This document shows positions 19,493 to 28,532 of a DNA stretch of 64,000 bases, one piece after another. The notes under the pieces were generated by a model, which worked only from the letters and a program-made list of their open reading frames with translations, was not told where the DNA came from and made no database searches. The number at the start of each line of letters is the position of its first letter. Position 1 is the stretch's first letter. This DNA is from Xenophilus arseniciresistens. GTDB taxonomy: Bacteria; Pseudomonadota; Gammaproteobacteria; Burkholderiales; Burkholderiaceae_C. Position numbers and translations under genes: made by a program. The stretch spans positions 1 through 64,000 of the forward strand of contig NZ_JAQIPB010000003.1 in the NCBI RefSeq assembly GCF_028023875.1, in the 5' to 3' direction.

Positions 19493-20928
19493 ACGCATCG
19501 ACGGCTGCGCTGCGCCAGCTCTGGCGTTCGCTGGGCTTCAGGCTGGCCGCGCACTATGCGGTGCTGGTAGGCATCACCATGCTCGCGGCGCTGTCCATCA
19601 TCTACCTGCAGACCGTGGGCACGCTGCACCAGCGCATGGCGCGCCAGGTCAGCGCCACCTCGCAGCAGCTGGCCGCGCAGTTCGAAGCCGGGGGCGAAGA
19701 AGCCCTGGTGCGCAGCATCGAGCGTGCGCTGGTCGACGGCCGCAGCACCGACGAAGAGCTGCTGCTCTTGGCCGACGCCCAGGGTCGCCGCCTGGCCGGC
19801 AACCTCGACGAGATGCCGCCGCCGGGCGCCGACGGCCAGCACCAGGTGATGCGCGCGGGCCGCAGCGTGCGCGGCTGGATCACCACGCGCACCCTGCCCG
19901 AAGGCCATGTGCTGGTGGTGGGCCAGGACCTGGGCGAACAGGAAGCGCTGGAGGAGCTGATCATCAGCGCCAGCGCGGCCGCCGCGCTGGTGGCCTTGCT
20001 GCTGCTGATCGGCGGCCTCTTCGTGTTCAGGCAGGAGATCGAGCGCAGCGTGGGCGCCGTGCGCCGCACGGCGGCGCGCATTGCGGCGGGCGACCTGCGC
20101 GAGCGGGTGCACCTGACCGATGCGCAGGGCGACGAGTTCGCGCTGCTGGAGCGCGACATCAACGCCATGCTGGACCGCATCCAGTCGCTGATGGACGGCG
20201 TGCGCCATGTCTCCGACACCATCGCCCACAACCTGCGCACGCCGCTCACGCGCGTGCTCAGCCGGCTGCGCGCGGCGGCTGAAGACGGCGTGGCGCCGGC
20301 CCAGCGCCAGGCCGCCATCGCGCGCGCGATGGACGAGCTGGAGGAGCTCAACCGCGTGTTCGAGAAGCTGCTGCAGATCGCCGAAGCGGAAGCCGGCGCG
20401 CGCCGCCAGCGCTTTGCGCCCGTGCAGCTGCAGGAGGTGGTGGCCGACGTGATCGAGCTGTACGACGCCGTGGCCGAGCAACAGGGCGCCACGGTGCGAC
20501 ACGCCTGCGAAGCGGGGCCCCTGCCGGTGCAGGGCGACCGCGACCTGCTGGCGGGCGTGGTGGCCAACCTGCTGGACAACGCGCTCAAGTACGGCGGGCC
20601 GGGCTGCACGGTGCGGTTGCAGACCGGGCGCGAGGATGGCCAGGCTCTGCTCTGCGTGCAGGACGACGGCCCCGGCGTGCCGCCCGAGGCGCTGCAGCGC
20701 CTGGGCGGGCGCTTCCTGCGGCTGCAGCCCGAGTTGCCGGGCCATGGCCTGGGCCTGGCCGGCGTGCAGGCGGTGGTGGCCCTGCACGGCGGCCAGATCC
20801 GCTACGAGAACGGCGCGCCGGGCCTGCGCGTGCAGCTGCTGCTGCCCCTCGACGACACGCCCCCTGCACGCGGCGTGAGCGGACCCGCAGCCGCCGGGCG
20901 GCGGCGCGCATCGCCCGTCCGCAGCTGA
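19489..20928 (+). CDS. Sensor histidine kinase, partner of the OmpR-type regulator
   Basis: 479 residues from GTG 19489. Membrane segments lie at about residues 18-40 and 157-180, enclosing a ~115-residue periplasmic sensor domain. A HAMP domain (RRTAARIAAGDLRERVHL) follows, then the phospho-acceptor helix SDTIAHNLRTPLTRVLSRL with Asn where most kinases have Glu or Asp after His, then the ATPase N-box LLDNALKYGG and the G1 box DDGPGVP. Coupled by a 4-bp overlap to the regulator gene, so the pair forms one two-component system. The periplasmic domain shows no family I can name. Confidence 0.92.
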   Translation: MNASTAALRQLWRSLGFRLAAHYAVLVGITMLAALSIIYLQTVGTLHQRMARQVSATSQQLAAQFEAGGEEALVRSIERALVDGRSTDEELLLLADAQGRRLAGNLDEMPPPGADGQHQVMRAGRSVRGWITTRTLPEGHVLVVGQDLGEQEALEELIISASAAAALVALLLLIGGLFVFRQEIERSVGAVRRTAARIAAGDLRERVHLTDAQGDEFALLERDINAMLDRIQSLMDGVRHVSDTIAHNLRTPLTRVLSRLRAAAEDGVAPAQRQAAIARAMDELEELNRVFEKLLQIAEAEAGARRQRFAPVQLQEVVADVIELYDAVAEQQGATVRHACEAGPLPVQGDRDLLAGVVANLLDNALKYGGPGCTVRLQTGREDGQALLCVQDDGPGVPPEALQRLGGRFLRLQPELPGHGLGLAGVQAVVALHGGQIRYENGAPGLRVQLLLPLDDTPPARGVSGPAAAGRRRASPVRS

Positions 20929-20951
20929 GCACAGCTTGAACACCCTCCAAA

Positions 20952-20969
20952 CATTGCCAAACGGCAATG
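20952..20969. promoter_or_regulatory. Inverted repeat CATTGCC-N4-GGCAATG upstream of tctB
   Basis: Perfect 7-bp arms with an AAAC spacer lie in the 170-bp gap between the sensor kinase gene and tctB. No T-run follows, so it is a better operator than terminator candidate. The same arm sequence recurs with a 6-bp spacer between ureB and ureC. Confidence 0.4.
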
Positions 20970-21098
20970 CTTTGGTCATCCACCTCGGGCGCAAGCCTTC
21001 CTACGATCCGCCGCGCACATCTCTCTCGGGGAGATGCATGCATTCGCGCGTCCGGCGGTTCGGGCGCGCGCCGTCCATCGATCGCAGGAGACCAGAAG

Positions 21099-21584
21099 GT
21101 GAAGATCAAAAGCGAGCGGGACTTCTTTTCAGGAGTTCTTTTCTGTGCATTCGGGGTGGCCTTCGCCTGGGGCGCCACCACGTACAACGTGGGCAATGGC
21201 GCCCGCATGGGCCCGGGCTACTTTCCGCTGATCGTGGGGGTGCTCATCGCCATCATGGGCGCGGCCATCACGCTCAAGGCCATGACCGTGGAGACCGAGG
21301 ACGGCGAGCCCGTGGGCGCCATCGCCTGGAAGCCGCTGGTCTTCATCATCGGCGCCAACCTCATGTTCGGCGTACTGCTGGGCGGGCTGCCCAGCATCGG
21401 CCTGCCGCCGATGGGCCTGATCGTCGCGATCTACGCGCTGACCTTCATCGCGGGCCTGGCCGGCGACAAGTTCAGCTTCAAGGCCTCGGCCGTGCTGGCC
21501 ACCATCCTGGCCGTGGGCAGCTACCTGGCCTTCGTGGTCGCGCTGAAGCTGCAGTTCCCCGTGTGGCCGACCTTCATCGCCTGA
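21099..21584 (+). CDS. tctB: Tripartite tricarboxylate transporter small membrane subunit TctB
   Basis: 161 residues from GTG 21099 with AGGAG 8 nt upstream (21086-21090); the frame is open upstream, but the product then starts MKIKSERDFFSGVLFCAFG, the family-typical first helix. Four membrane segments are visible, with GNGARMGPGYFPLIVGVLL-type text after the first, which is typical of TctB. With TctA and a periplasmic Bug receptor it imports carboxylic acids using the ion gradient. tctA follows after 33 bp. Confidence 0.9.
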   Translation: MKIKSERDFFSGVLFCAFGVAFAWGATTYNVGNGARMGPGYFPLIVGVLIAIMGAAITLKAMTVETEDGEPVGAIAWKPLVFIIGANLMFGVLLGGLPSIGLPPMGLIVAIYALTFIAGLAGDKFSFKASAVLATILAVGSYLAFVVALKLQFPVWPTFIA

Positions 21585-21617
21585 CAACAAGAGACACAAC
21601 GGATTCCTCAAGGCCCC

Positions 21618-23129
21618 ATGGACCTCATCAACAACCTTTCCATCGGCTTCGGCGTTGCGTTCACCTTCCAGAACCTCGCCTATGCCTTCGTCGGCTGCCT
21701 GCTGGGCACGCTGATCGGCGTGCTGCCCGGCATCGGCCCCGTGGCCACGATCGCCATGCTGCTGCCGGCCACCTATGCGCTGCCGCCCGTGTCGGCGCTG
21801 ATCATGCTGGCCGGCATCTACTACGGCGCGCAGTACGGCGGCTCCACCACCGCCATCCTGGTCAACCTGCCTGGTGAATCGGCCTCCGTCGTGACGGTGA
21901 TCGACGGCTACCAGATGGCGCGCCGCGGCAGGGCCGGGCCCGCGCTGGCTGCGGCCGGGCTCGGTTCCTTCTTCGCCGGCTGCGTGGGCACGTTGATCCT
22001 GGCGGCCTTCGCGCCGCCGCTGACCGAGGTGGCCTTCAAGTTCGGCCCGGCCGAGTATTTCTCGCTCATGATCCTGGGCCTGATCGGCGCCGTGGTGCTG
22101 GCTTCGGGCTCGCTGCTCAAGGCCATCACCATGATCCTGCTGGGCCTGGCCCTGGGCCTGGTGGGCACCGACGTGAACTCCGGCGTGGCCCGCTACAGCT
22201 TCGACATCCCCGAGCTGACCGACGGCATCGGCTTCATCGCCATCGCCATGGGCGTGTTCGGCTATGGCGAGATCATCGGCAACCTCTCGGTCAAGGAAGA
22301 CGAGCGCGAGGTCTTCACCTCCAAGGTCACCGGCCTGTTCCCCACCAAAGAAGACTTCAAGCGCATGACGCCGGCCGTGCTGCGCGGCACGGCACTGGGC
22401 TCCACGCTGGGCATCCTGCCCGGTGGCGGCGCGCTGCTGTCCTCGTTTGCGTCGTACACGCTGGAAAAGCGCACCCGGCTCAAGCCCGGCGAAGTGCCGT
22501 TCGGCAAGGGCAACATCCGCGGCGTGGCCGGCCCCGAATCGGCCAACAACGCGGGTGCGCAGACCTCCTTCATCCCGCTGCTGACGCTGGGCATTCCGCC
22601 CAACCCCGTGATGGCGCTGATGGTGGGTGCGATGACCATCCACAACATCCAGCCCGGCCCGCAGGTGATGACCAGCAACCCCGAGCTGTTCTGGGGCCTG
22701 ATCGCCTCGATGTGGATCGGCAACCTGATGCTGATCGTGCTGAACCTGCCGCTGATCGGCATCTGGATCAAGCTGCTGACCATCCCCTACAAGTGGCTGT
22801 TCCCCGCCATCGTGCTGTTCTGCGCCATCGGCGTGTACTCGGAGAACAACAACACCTTCGACGTCTGGATGGTCGCCATCTTCGGCGTGGTGGGCTACAC
22901 CTTCCTCAAGCTCAAGTGCGAGCCCGCGCCGCTGCTGCTGGGCTTCATCCTGGGGCCGATGATGGAAGAGAACCTGCGACGGGCGCTGCTGCTCTCGCGC
23001 GGGGACTGGGGCGTGCTGGTCACGCGGCCCATCTCGGCCGGCCTGCTGATCGCCGCGGCGCTGCTGCTGGTGGTGGTGCTGCTGCCCTCGGTCAAGGCCA
23101 AGCGCGAAGAGGCCTTCGTGGAGGAATAG
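21618..23129 (+). CDS. tctA: Tripartite tricarboxylate transporter large permease TctA
   Basis: 503 residues and about 12 membrane segments. The conserved TctA motifs are intact: GVLPGIGPVATIAMLLP, then IYYGAQYGGSTTAILVNLPGE near the N-terminus, and the second-half repeat GILPGGGALLSSFASYTLEK and ESANNAGAQTSFIPLLTLGIP. It forms the transport channel with TctB. No receptor gene is in the same operon; the two Bug receptors at 23.9-24.9 kb and 32.9-33.9 kb are the candidates in this window. Confidence 0.94.
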   Translation: MDLINNLSIGFGVAFTFQNLAYAFVGCLLGTLIGVLPGIGPVATIAMLLPATYALPPVSALIMLAGIYYGAQYGGSTTAILVNLPGESASVVTVIDGYQMARRGRAGPALAAAGLGSFFAGCVGTLILAAFAPPLTEVAFKFGPAEYFSLMILGLIGAVVLASGSLLKAITMILLGLALGLVGTDVNSGVARYSFDIPELTDGIGFIAIAMGVFGYGEIIGNLSVKEDEREVFTSKVTGLFPTKEDFKRMTPAVLRGTALGSTLGILPGGGALLSSFASYTLEKRTRLKPGEVPFGKGNIRGVAGPESANNAGAQTSFIPLLTLGIPPNPVMALMVGAMTIHNIQPGPQVMTSNPELFWGLIASMWIGNLMLIVLNLPLIGIWIKLLTIPYKWLFPAIVLFCAIGVYSENNNTFDVWMVAIFGVVGYTFLKLKCEPAPLLLGFILGPMMEENLRRALLLSRGDWGVLVTRPISAGLLIAAALLLVVVLLPSVKAKREEAFVEE

Positions 23130-23166
23130 CGCAGCTGCCGCCTTTTCTGCCGCGTGGCGGCGGCGG

Positions 23167-23838
23167 TCAGCGCCCGAACTCGTGCGAGAGGCCCAGGGTG
23201 TAGACCGTGCCGCCCGGCCGCGCGCGTGCCGCGCTCATGTCCAGCGTGAGCGCAGGCGTCAGGCCCAGGCGCAGGCCGCCCCGCGTCGTCCACGCATGGG
23301 CGGCGCGGTTGCGCTCCATGATCAGCGACAGCTTCCCGTCCACCGCCCACTCGGCCGCCAGGCCGCGGCGGGCGCTGCGCGGGCTGTCGCCCGCCCAGTC
23401 CGCACCCACGTTGGCATGCAGCATCAGGGCCGGCAGCGGCTGCCAGGTCAGCGGCAGCAGCAGTTGCCGGCTGGGCTTGCCGTGCTTGCGCCAGTCCCAG
23501 CCGGCCCCGAAGGCCAGGGCGGCGCGCACCGGCTGCTCCGGCTCCCCAAGCCAGGTCCACTTGATGGCGGGCCCCAGCACGCGGGCAGCGGGGCGCGAAC
23601 TGCGATCACCGCTGAGGCCCAGCTCCACGGCGCCGACCCGGCACCCCAGCCCCAGGTGCTGGAAGGCCGTGCTGCTTGATTGCGCGCGCCCGGCCCACAG
23701 CTCGTACTGGCAGCGGCCTTCGCCCAGCGTGTCGGCATCGTCCACATCGAAGTGGCCGCCGGCACTGGCCGCACCCATGGCCAATGCCAGGCTGCCTGGA
23801 AGCAGGAAGCGGCTGCGGCGATGAAGGTGCACAGGCAT
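23167..23838 (-). CDS. Hypothetical secreted / outer-membrane beta-rich protein
   Basis: 223 residues if started at 23838 (MPVHLHRRSRFLLPGSLALAMGAASAGGHFDVDDAD), which gives a clean signal peptide cut near ASA; a start 11 codons earlier is also open. The mature part alternates short hydrophobic beta-like strands (AALAFGAGWDW, LMLHANVGADWAG, GGLRLGLTPALTLDMS) and ends in YTLGLSHEFGR with a near-terminal aromatic, as in small outer-membrane barrels. No named family recognised. It is convergent with tctA and lies downstream of the Bug receptor gene on the same strand. Confidence 0.55.
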   Translation of the reverse strand: MPVHLHRRSRFLLPGSLALAMGAASAGGHFDVDDADTLGEGRCQYELWAGRAQSSSTAFQHLGLGCRVGAVELGLSGDRSSRPAARVLGPAIKWTWLGEPEQPVRAALAFGAGWDWRKHGKPSRQLLLPLTWQPLPALMLHANVGADWAGDSPRSARRGLAAEWAVDGKLSLIMERNRAAHAWTTRGGLRLGLTPALTLDMSAARARPGGTVYTLGLSHEFGR

Positions 23839-23925
23839 CCGGGCAGCATAGTCCCTCCCGGGCATGGCCATGCGACCAAGCCCCGGGGAGACGCCCGCTG
23901 CGCCCGTCAGAACGTGCTCAGGTTC

Positions 23926-24891
23926 TCAGTTCGCCACGAACACACCTGTCCTGGCCAGATCGGCCACGCGGCCTGCGTCCTGCTGGATCAGTTGGCGAAA
24001 GTGGCCCGGTCCACGCTCGTCGCCGGTGGGGGCCTGCGCGCCCATGCTGTCGATCTGGGCGCGGAACGCGGGCTCGGCAACCGCGGCGGACAGCGCCTGT
24101 TCGAGGCGGCGCAACTCGGCCGCAGGCGTGCCCGTGGGCGCCACGACGCCGTTCCAGATCGCCAGGTCGAAGGCTAGCAGGCCCGCCTCGGCGAAGGTGG
24201 GCACGTCCGGGCTCTGCGGCACCCGCGCAGCGGACGACACGGCGAGCGCGCGCACCCGCCCATCCTTGTGCAGCGGCAGCATGGTCACGGTCTGGTCGAT
24301 CACGGCCTGGATGGTGCCGGCCATGAGGTCTGTCAGCGCCGGACCCGACCCACGGTATTGCACCAGCTGGCCCTGCGCGCCGGCCTGCTGCATGAACAGC
24401 GCCTCGGCGAAATGGGCGGTGGTGCCAGGCCCGCCCGAGCCGAAGTTCAGCGCACCGGGCGTGCTCTTCATCTTTCCGATCAGCCCCGGGAGGTCCTGGA
24501 TGCCGCTGGCATTGCTGACCGACAGCACCATCGGCACCTTGGCCACGATGCCCACGGGCGCCACATCCGTCACGGCCGAATAGCCGGCCTGCTTGTACAG
24601 GTGCGGCAGTATGGCGAGCGACTGGTTGATGAACAGCAGCGTGCTGCCGTCGGCCTTGGCCTTGAGGAAGCGCTGCATGCCGACCAGGCCACCCGCGCCG
24701 GTCACGTTTTCCACCACGACGGACTGGTTGAGCCGGGCGCCGAGGGCCGTCGCGGTCAGCCGCGCCAGTGCGTCGGAAGACCCGCCAGGCGGCACCGTCA
24801 CGATCATCGTGATGGGGCCGGCGGCCTGGGCAGTGGACAGCACGAGGCATGACAGGGCCGCGCCGGCAAGCAGAGTGAGCATCTTGCGCAT
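23926..24891 (-). CDS. Bug-family (TctC) periplasmic solute-binding receptor
   Basis: 321 residues with signal peptide MRKMLTLLAGAALSCLVLSTAQA. Typical Bug features: PITMIVTVPPGGSSDALAR at the mature start, LLFINQSLAILPHLYKQ, NFGSGGPGTTAHFAEALFM and VQYRGSGPALTDLMAGTIQAVIDQ. Such receptors bind small carboxylates and feed TctAB. It is the promoter-distal gene of a minus-strand series with the dehydrogenase genes at 24.9-29.5 kb, so its ligand is probably the acid they degrade. Confidence 0.92.
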   Translation of the reverse strand: MRKMLTLLAGAALSCLVLSTAQAAGPITMIVTVPPGGSSDALARLTATALGARLNQSVVVENVTGAGGLVGMQRFLKAKADGSTLLFINQSLAILPHLYKQAGYSAVTDVAPVGIVAKVPMVLSVSNASGIQDLPGLIGKMKSTPGALNFGSGGPGTTAHFAEALFMQQAGAQGQLVQYRGSGPALTDLMAGTIQAVIDQTVTMLPLHKDGRVRALAVSSAARVPQSPDVPTFAEAGLLAFDLAIWNGVVAPTGTPAAELRRLEQALSAAVAEPAFRAQIDSMGAQAPTGDERGPGHFRQLIQQDAGRVADLARTGVFVAN

Positions 24892-24930
24892 GGAAGGGTC
24901 TCCGTGTTCTTCTGGAAAAAAGGCCCTGGA

Positions 24931-26028
24931 TCAGCCCGCGGCGCGGTCGAGGCGGCGCAGCACGGCTTCGGTCACCTCGGTGCAGGTGGCGCTGCCGCCA
25001 AGGTCGCGCGGCACCGCATCGCCCTGCGCAAGCACCTGGCCCACGGCGGTCTCGATGCGGCGGGCCGCGGCGCTCAGGCGAGCGTCGCCATGCCGCTCGG
25101 CCAGCCACTGCAGCATCAGCGTGCCCGAAAGGATGGTGGCCAGCGGGCTGGCCAGGTTCTGGCCCGCGATGTCGGGCGCCGAGCCGTGCGCGCCCTGGAA
25201 CAGGCCATGGCGTTCACCCAGCTCCGCCGAGGGCGACAGGCCCATGCCGCCGATGGTGGCCGCGCCCAGGTCGGAAATGATGTCGCCGAACATGTTCTCG
25301 GCCACGATCACGTCGTAGAAGTCGGGCCGCTTGACCAGGTGAACGGTCATCGCATCGGCATACGCATAGTCGATCTCCACGTCGGCATGCTCGCGCGCCA
25401 CTTCCTCGCAGACGGCCCGGAAGAAGGCGTAGCTGCGCAGGATGTTGGCCTTGTCGCAGACGGTCACCCGGCGCTTGCCGTCACGCGGCGCGCCGTGGCG
25501 CTTGCGGCTGAGCCCGAAGCTGAAGCGCGCCACGCGCTCCACGCCCTTGCGCGTCACCACGATGGTGTCGGTGGCCACCTCGCCGCGCAGGTTGATGCCG
25601 CCGCCGCGGCTGGCGTACAGGCCCTCGGTGTTCTCGCGCACGATCACGTAGTCGATCTGCCCGGCCTGCCAGCCGGCCAGCGGCGACTTCACGCCCTGCC
25701 ACAGCCGCACGGGCCGCACGTTGGCGTACAGGTCGAGCCTGAAGCGCAACTGCAGGTGCAGGTCGTTGCCGACCTCGGTGCCGTCGGGGTAGGTCACGCC
25801 CGGCAGGCCGGCCGCGCCGTGCAGGATGGCGGCCGAGTCGCGGCAAAGCGCGAAGGTGTCATCGGGCAGCACGTGGCCGGTGCGCGCGTAGTGGGCGGCG
25901 CCGCCGTCGCAACGCGTGAATTCCAGCAAGTCGCTGCCGCAGGCGTGTGAAAGCACGCGGGTGGCCGACTGGCACACCTCGGGGCCGATGCCGTCGCCGT
26001 CGATGGTGGCGATCTGATACAGGGGCAT
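24931..26028 (-). CDS. Isopropylmalate/isocitrate/tartrate dehydrogenase-family protein
   Basis: 365 residues from ATG 26028 (MPLYQIATIDGDGIGPEVCQSA), chosen because the family starts this way; the frame is open further upstream. Motifs: IVRENTEGLYASRGGG, KANILRSYAFFRAVCEEVA, the metal/substrate region AENMFGDIISDLGAATIGGMG and HGSAPDIAGQNLASPLATILS. These enzymes oxidise and decarboxylate 2-hydroxy acids using NAD(P) and a divalent metal. Because it sits among catabolic genes and not in a leu cluster, a tartrate- or malate-type substrate is more likely than isopropylmalate, but this is not proven. Confidence 0.85.
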   Translation of the reverse strand: MPLYQIATIDGDGIGPEVCQSATRVLSHACGSDLLEFTRCDGGAAHYARTGHVLPDDTFALCRDSAAILHGAAGLPGVTYPDGTEVGNDLHLQLRFRLDLYANVRPVRLWQGVKSPLAGWQAGQIDYVIVRENTEGLYASRGGGINLRGEVATDTIVVTRKGVERVARFSFGLSRKRHGAPRDGKRRVTVCDKANILRSYAFFRAVCEEVAREHADVEIDYAYADAMTVHLVKRPDFYDVIVAENMFGDIISDLGAATIGGMGLSPSAELGERHGLFQGAHGSAPDIAGQNLASPLATILSGTLMLQWLAERHGDARLSAAARRIETAVGQVLAQGDAVPRDLGGSATCTEVTEAVLRRLDRAAG

Positions 26029-26122
26029 GAGTCCGGTTCTCCAAGAGGGGGCGCGCGCCGCCTGCCGGCGACGCAAGAGAAAAGAAGCTGGCGGGCAGGC
26101 CGAGGCCGGCCCCGGCCTGCGC

Positions 26123-27010
26123 TCAGGCCGCGTCGCGCGCGGCCAGCACGGCCACCAGCTCGGGCAGCAGGCGTTGGCCGCCAGTGCTTTCGACCGCCTG
26201 CGCCAAGGTCTGGCGCACGCCCTCCGCGATCGTGTGCGGGGCCTGGCTGTCCTGCGCCATGGCCGTGTAGTAGCCCAGGTCCTTGAGCGCATTGGCCATC
26301 GTGAAGCGCAGGCCGCTCGGGTCCTGCTGCGCCAGGAAGGGCTTGAGCCGCTCCAGCGCCGTGCCGCCGCCGCCACCCTTGCTCAGCACGTCGACGAAGA
26401 CCTCGGGCGCCACGCCGGCGCGCTGGGCGCAGGCGGCGGCCTCGGCGATCAGCGACACCGAGCCCAGCGACACGTAGTTGTGCAGCAGCTTCATGCGATG
26501 GCCCGAACCCACCGGGCCGCAGTGCGTGATGTTCTCGGCGAAGCAGGCCAGCAGCGGCCGGCATTCGTCGAACAGCGCCTCGTCGGCGCCCACCAGCAGG
26601 TTGAGCCGGCCCTCGGCCGCCTCCTTGGGCGTGCGGGTCATGGCCGCGTCCATGAAGCGGCCGCCGGCCTCTGCCACCACTTTCGCCAGACGCTCGGTCG
26701 AGGCCGGGATCGCGGTGGAGCAGTCGATGATCACCGTGCCCTTGCGCATGCCCTGCAGCACGCCCTCGTCGCCGAGCAGCACCGCCTCGACCTGCGGCGA
26801 GCCGGTCACGCACAGCAGCAGCACATCCACGGCCGCGGCCAGCTCCTTCGCGCTGACGCAGGTGCTCACACCCGCCGCCTTCAGACCATCCAGCGGCTGG
26901 TTGCCTTCATGCTCCAGCACCGACAGCGGATGGCCGTGCCTGGCAATGTTGGTCGCGATGCCGTGGCCCATCAGGCCGACGCCGATCAGGCCGATCTTCT
27001 TGTGTTTCAT
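26123..27010 (-). CDS. 3-hydroxyisobutyrate-dehydrogenase-family NAD(P) oxidoreductase
   Basis: 295 residues from ATG 27010, with AAGGAGACAG as ribosome site. Rossmann motif IGLIGVGLMGHGIATN at the N-terminus, DCSTAIPASTERLAKVVAEAGGRFMDAAMTRTPKEA (substrate region), and GSGHRMKLLHNYVSLG with the catalytic Lys. The family includes tartronate-semialdehyde reductase (GarR/GlxR) and 3-hydroxyisobutyrate dehydrogenase. In this operon a semialdehyde reductase or beta-hydroxyacid dehydrogenase role is likely. It is followed downstream by the isopropylmalate-dehydrogenase-like gene after 94 bp. Confidence 0.85.
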   Translation of the reverse strand: MKHKKIGLIGVGLMGHGIATNIARHGHPLSVLEHEGNQPLDGLKAAGVSTCVSAKELAAAVDVLLLCVTGSPQVEAVLLGDEGVLQGMRKGTVIIDCSTAIPASTERLAKVVAEAGGRFMDAAMTRTPKEAAEGRLNLLVGADEALFDECRPLLACFAENITHCGPVGSGHRMKLLHNYVSLGSVSLIAEAAACAQRAGVAPEVFVDVLSKGGGGGTALERLKPFLAQQDPSGLRFTMANALKDLGYYTAMAQDSQAPHTIAEGVRQTLAQAVESTGGQRLLPELVAVLAARDAA

Positions 27011-27036
27011 GTCTGTCTCCTTGCGTTGAATGCAGC

Positions 27037-28509
27037 TCAGCGGCCCGCCAGCGGTCGGCCCAGGCCACCGGCACACACGTACTTGATCTCGAGGTAGTCG
27101 TCCACGCCGTACTTGGAGCCCTCGCGGCCGACGCCCGACTCCTTGATGCCACCGAAGGGCGCCAGCTCGGTCGAGATCAGGCCCTCGTTGAGGCCCACGA
27201 TCCCCACTTCCAGCGCCTCGGCCACCTGCCAGGCGCGCGCATAGTCCTGCGTGTAGAAGTAGGCCGCCAGGCCGAAGGGCGTGTCGTTGGCCATGGCGAC
27301 GGCCTCCTCGTCGGTCTCGAAGCGGATCAGCGGCGCCACCGGGCCGAAGGTCTCTTCCTGCATCAGCTTGGACCGGGGCGACACCTCGGCCAGGATGGTG
27401 GGCGTGAAGAAACGCCCGCCCAGCCGGTGCGGCTGCCCGCCCGTGACGATGCTCGCGCCCAGCGCCACGGCATCGTCGATGTGCTCGCGCACCTTGGCCA
27501 CGGCCGCATCGTCGATCAGCGGGCCCAGGTTCACGCCCGCTTCCAGGCCGTTGCCCACCACCTGCGCTTCCACGGCCTTCTTCAGCTTTTCGGTGAAGCG
27601 TTCGTAGATGCCGCTCTGCACGAAGATGCGGTTCGCGCACACGCAGGTCTGGCCCGCGTTGCGGAACTTGGAGGCCATCACGCCGGCCACGGCCGCGTCC
27701 AGGTCGGCGTCGTCGAAGACGATGAAGGGCGCGTTGCCGCCCAGTTCCATCGACACCTTCTTCACCGTGCCCGCGCACTGTTCCATCAGCTTCTTGCCGA
27801 TCTCGGTCGAGCCCGTGAAGGACAGCTTGCGCACCACCGGGTTGCCCGTCAGTTCGCCGCCGACCGTGGAGGCCGAGCCGGTCACCACGTTGAGCACCCC
27901 GGCCGGGATGCCCGCCTCCAGCGCCAGCTGTGCCAGCGCCAGTGCCGAATAGGGCGTGGCCGACGCGGGCTTGATGACGATGGTGCAACCGGCCGCCAGC
28001 GCGGCGCCGGCCTTGCGCGTGATCATCGCGTTGGGGAAGTTCCAGGGCGTGATGGCCGCGACCACGCCCACGGGCTGCTTGAGCACCACGATGCGGCGGT
28101 CCATGGCGGCGGCAGGGATCACGTCGCCGTACACACGCTTGGCTTCCTCGGCGAACCACTCGATGAAGCTGGCGCCGTAGGCGATCTCGCCCTTGGCCTC
28201 GGCCAGCGGCTTGCCCTGCTCCAGCGTGAGCAGCAGGCCCAGGTCGTCCTGGTGCGCCATGCACAGGTCGAACCAGCGGCGCATCAGGCGCGAGCGCTCC
28301 TTGGCGCTGGTCTCGCGCCACCCCGGCAGGGCCTTGTTGGCTGCATCCACGGCGGCGCGCACATCTTCTGCGTTCAGGCGCGGCACGGTGCCGAGCAGGC
28401 TGTCGTCGGCCGGATTGCGCACCTGCAGGGTGGCGCCGTCGGAAGCATCGACCCAGCGGCCGCCGACGAGGCATTGCTGGCGAAAGAGATCGGGGTGTTG
28501 CAGTTTCAT
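27037..28509 (-). CDS. NAD(P)-dependent succinate-semialdehyde-dehydrogenase-family aldehyde dehydrogenase
   Basis: 490 residues, the usual aldehyde-dehydrogenase length. ITPWNFPNAMITRKAGAALAAGCT (cofactor-binding), the general base Glu in MELGGNAPFIVF near residue 252 and the catalytic Cys in NAGQTCVCANR near residue 286 are all intact. The wording matches GabD-type enzymes that oxidise succinate semialdehyde; 2-oxoglutarate semialdehyde or similar are equally possible here. It lies between the hydroxyacid dehydrogenase and the 3-hydroxyisobutyrate-dehydrogenase-like gene in the same operon (23 and 26 bp gaps). Confidence 0.9.
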   Translation of the reverse strand: MKLQHPDLFRQQCLVGGRWVDASDGATLQVRNPADDSLLGTVPRLNAEDVRAAVDAANKALPGWRETSAKERSRLMRRWFDLCMAHQDDLGLLLTLEQGKPLAEAKGEIAYGASFIEWFAEEAKRVYGDVIPAAAMDRRIVVLKQPVGVVAAITPWNFPNAMITRKAGAALAAGCTIVIKPASATPYSALALAQLALEAGIPAGVLNVVTGSASTVGGELTGNPVVRKLSFTGSTEIGKKLMEQCAGTVKKVSMELGGNAPFIVFDDADLDAAVAGVMASKFRNAGQTCVCANRIFVQSGIYERFTEKLKKAVEAQVVGNGLEAGVNLGPLIDDAAVAKVREHIDDAVALGASIVTGGQPHRLGGRFFTPTILAEVSPRSKLMQEETFGPVAPLIRFETDEEAVAMANDTPFGLAAYFYTQDYARAWQVAEALEVGIVGLNEGLISTELAPFGGIKESGVGREGSKYGVDDYLEIKYVCAGGLGRPLAGR

Positions 28510-28532
28510 GAGAAGCGCTCTTTGGAGGAAAG

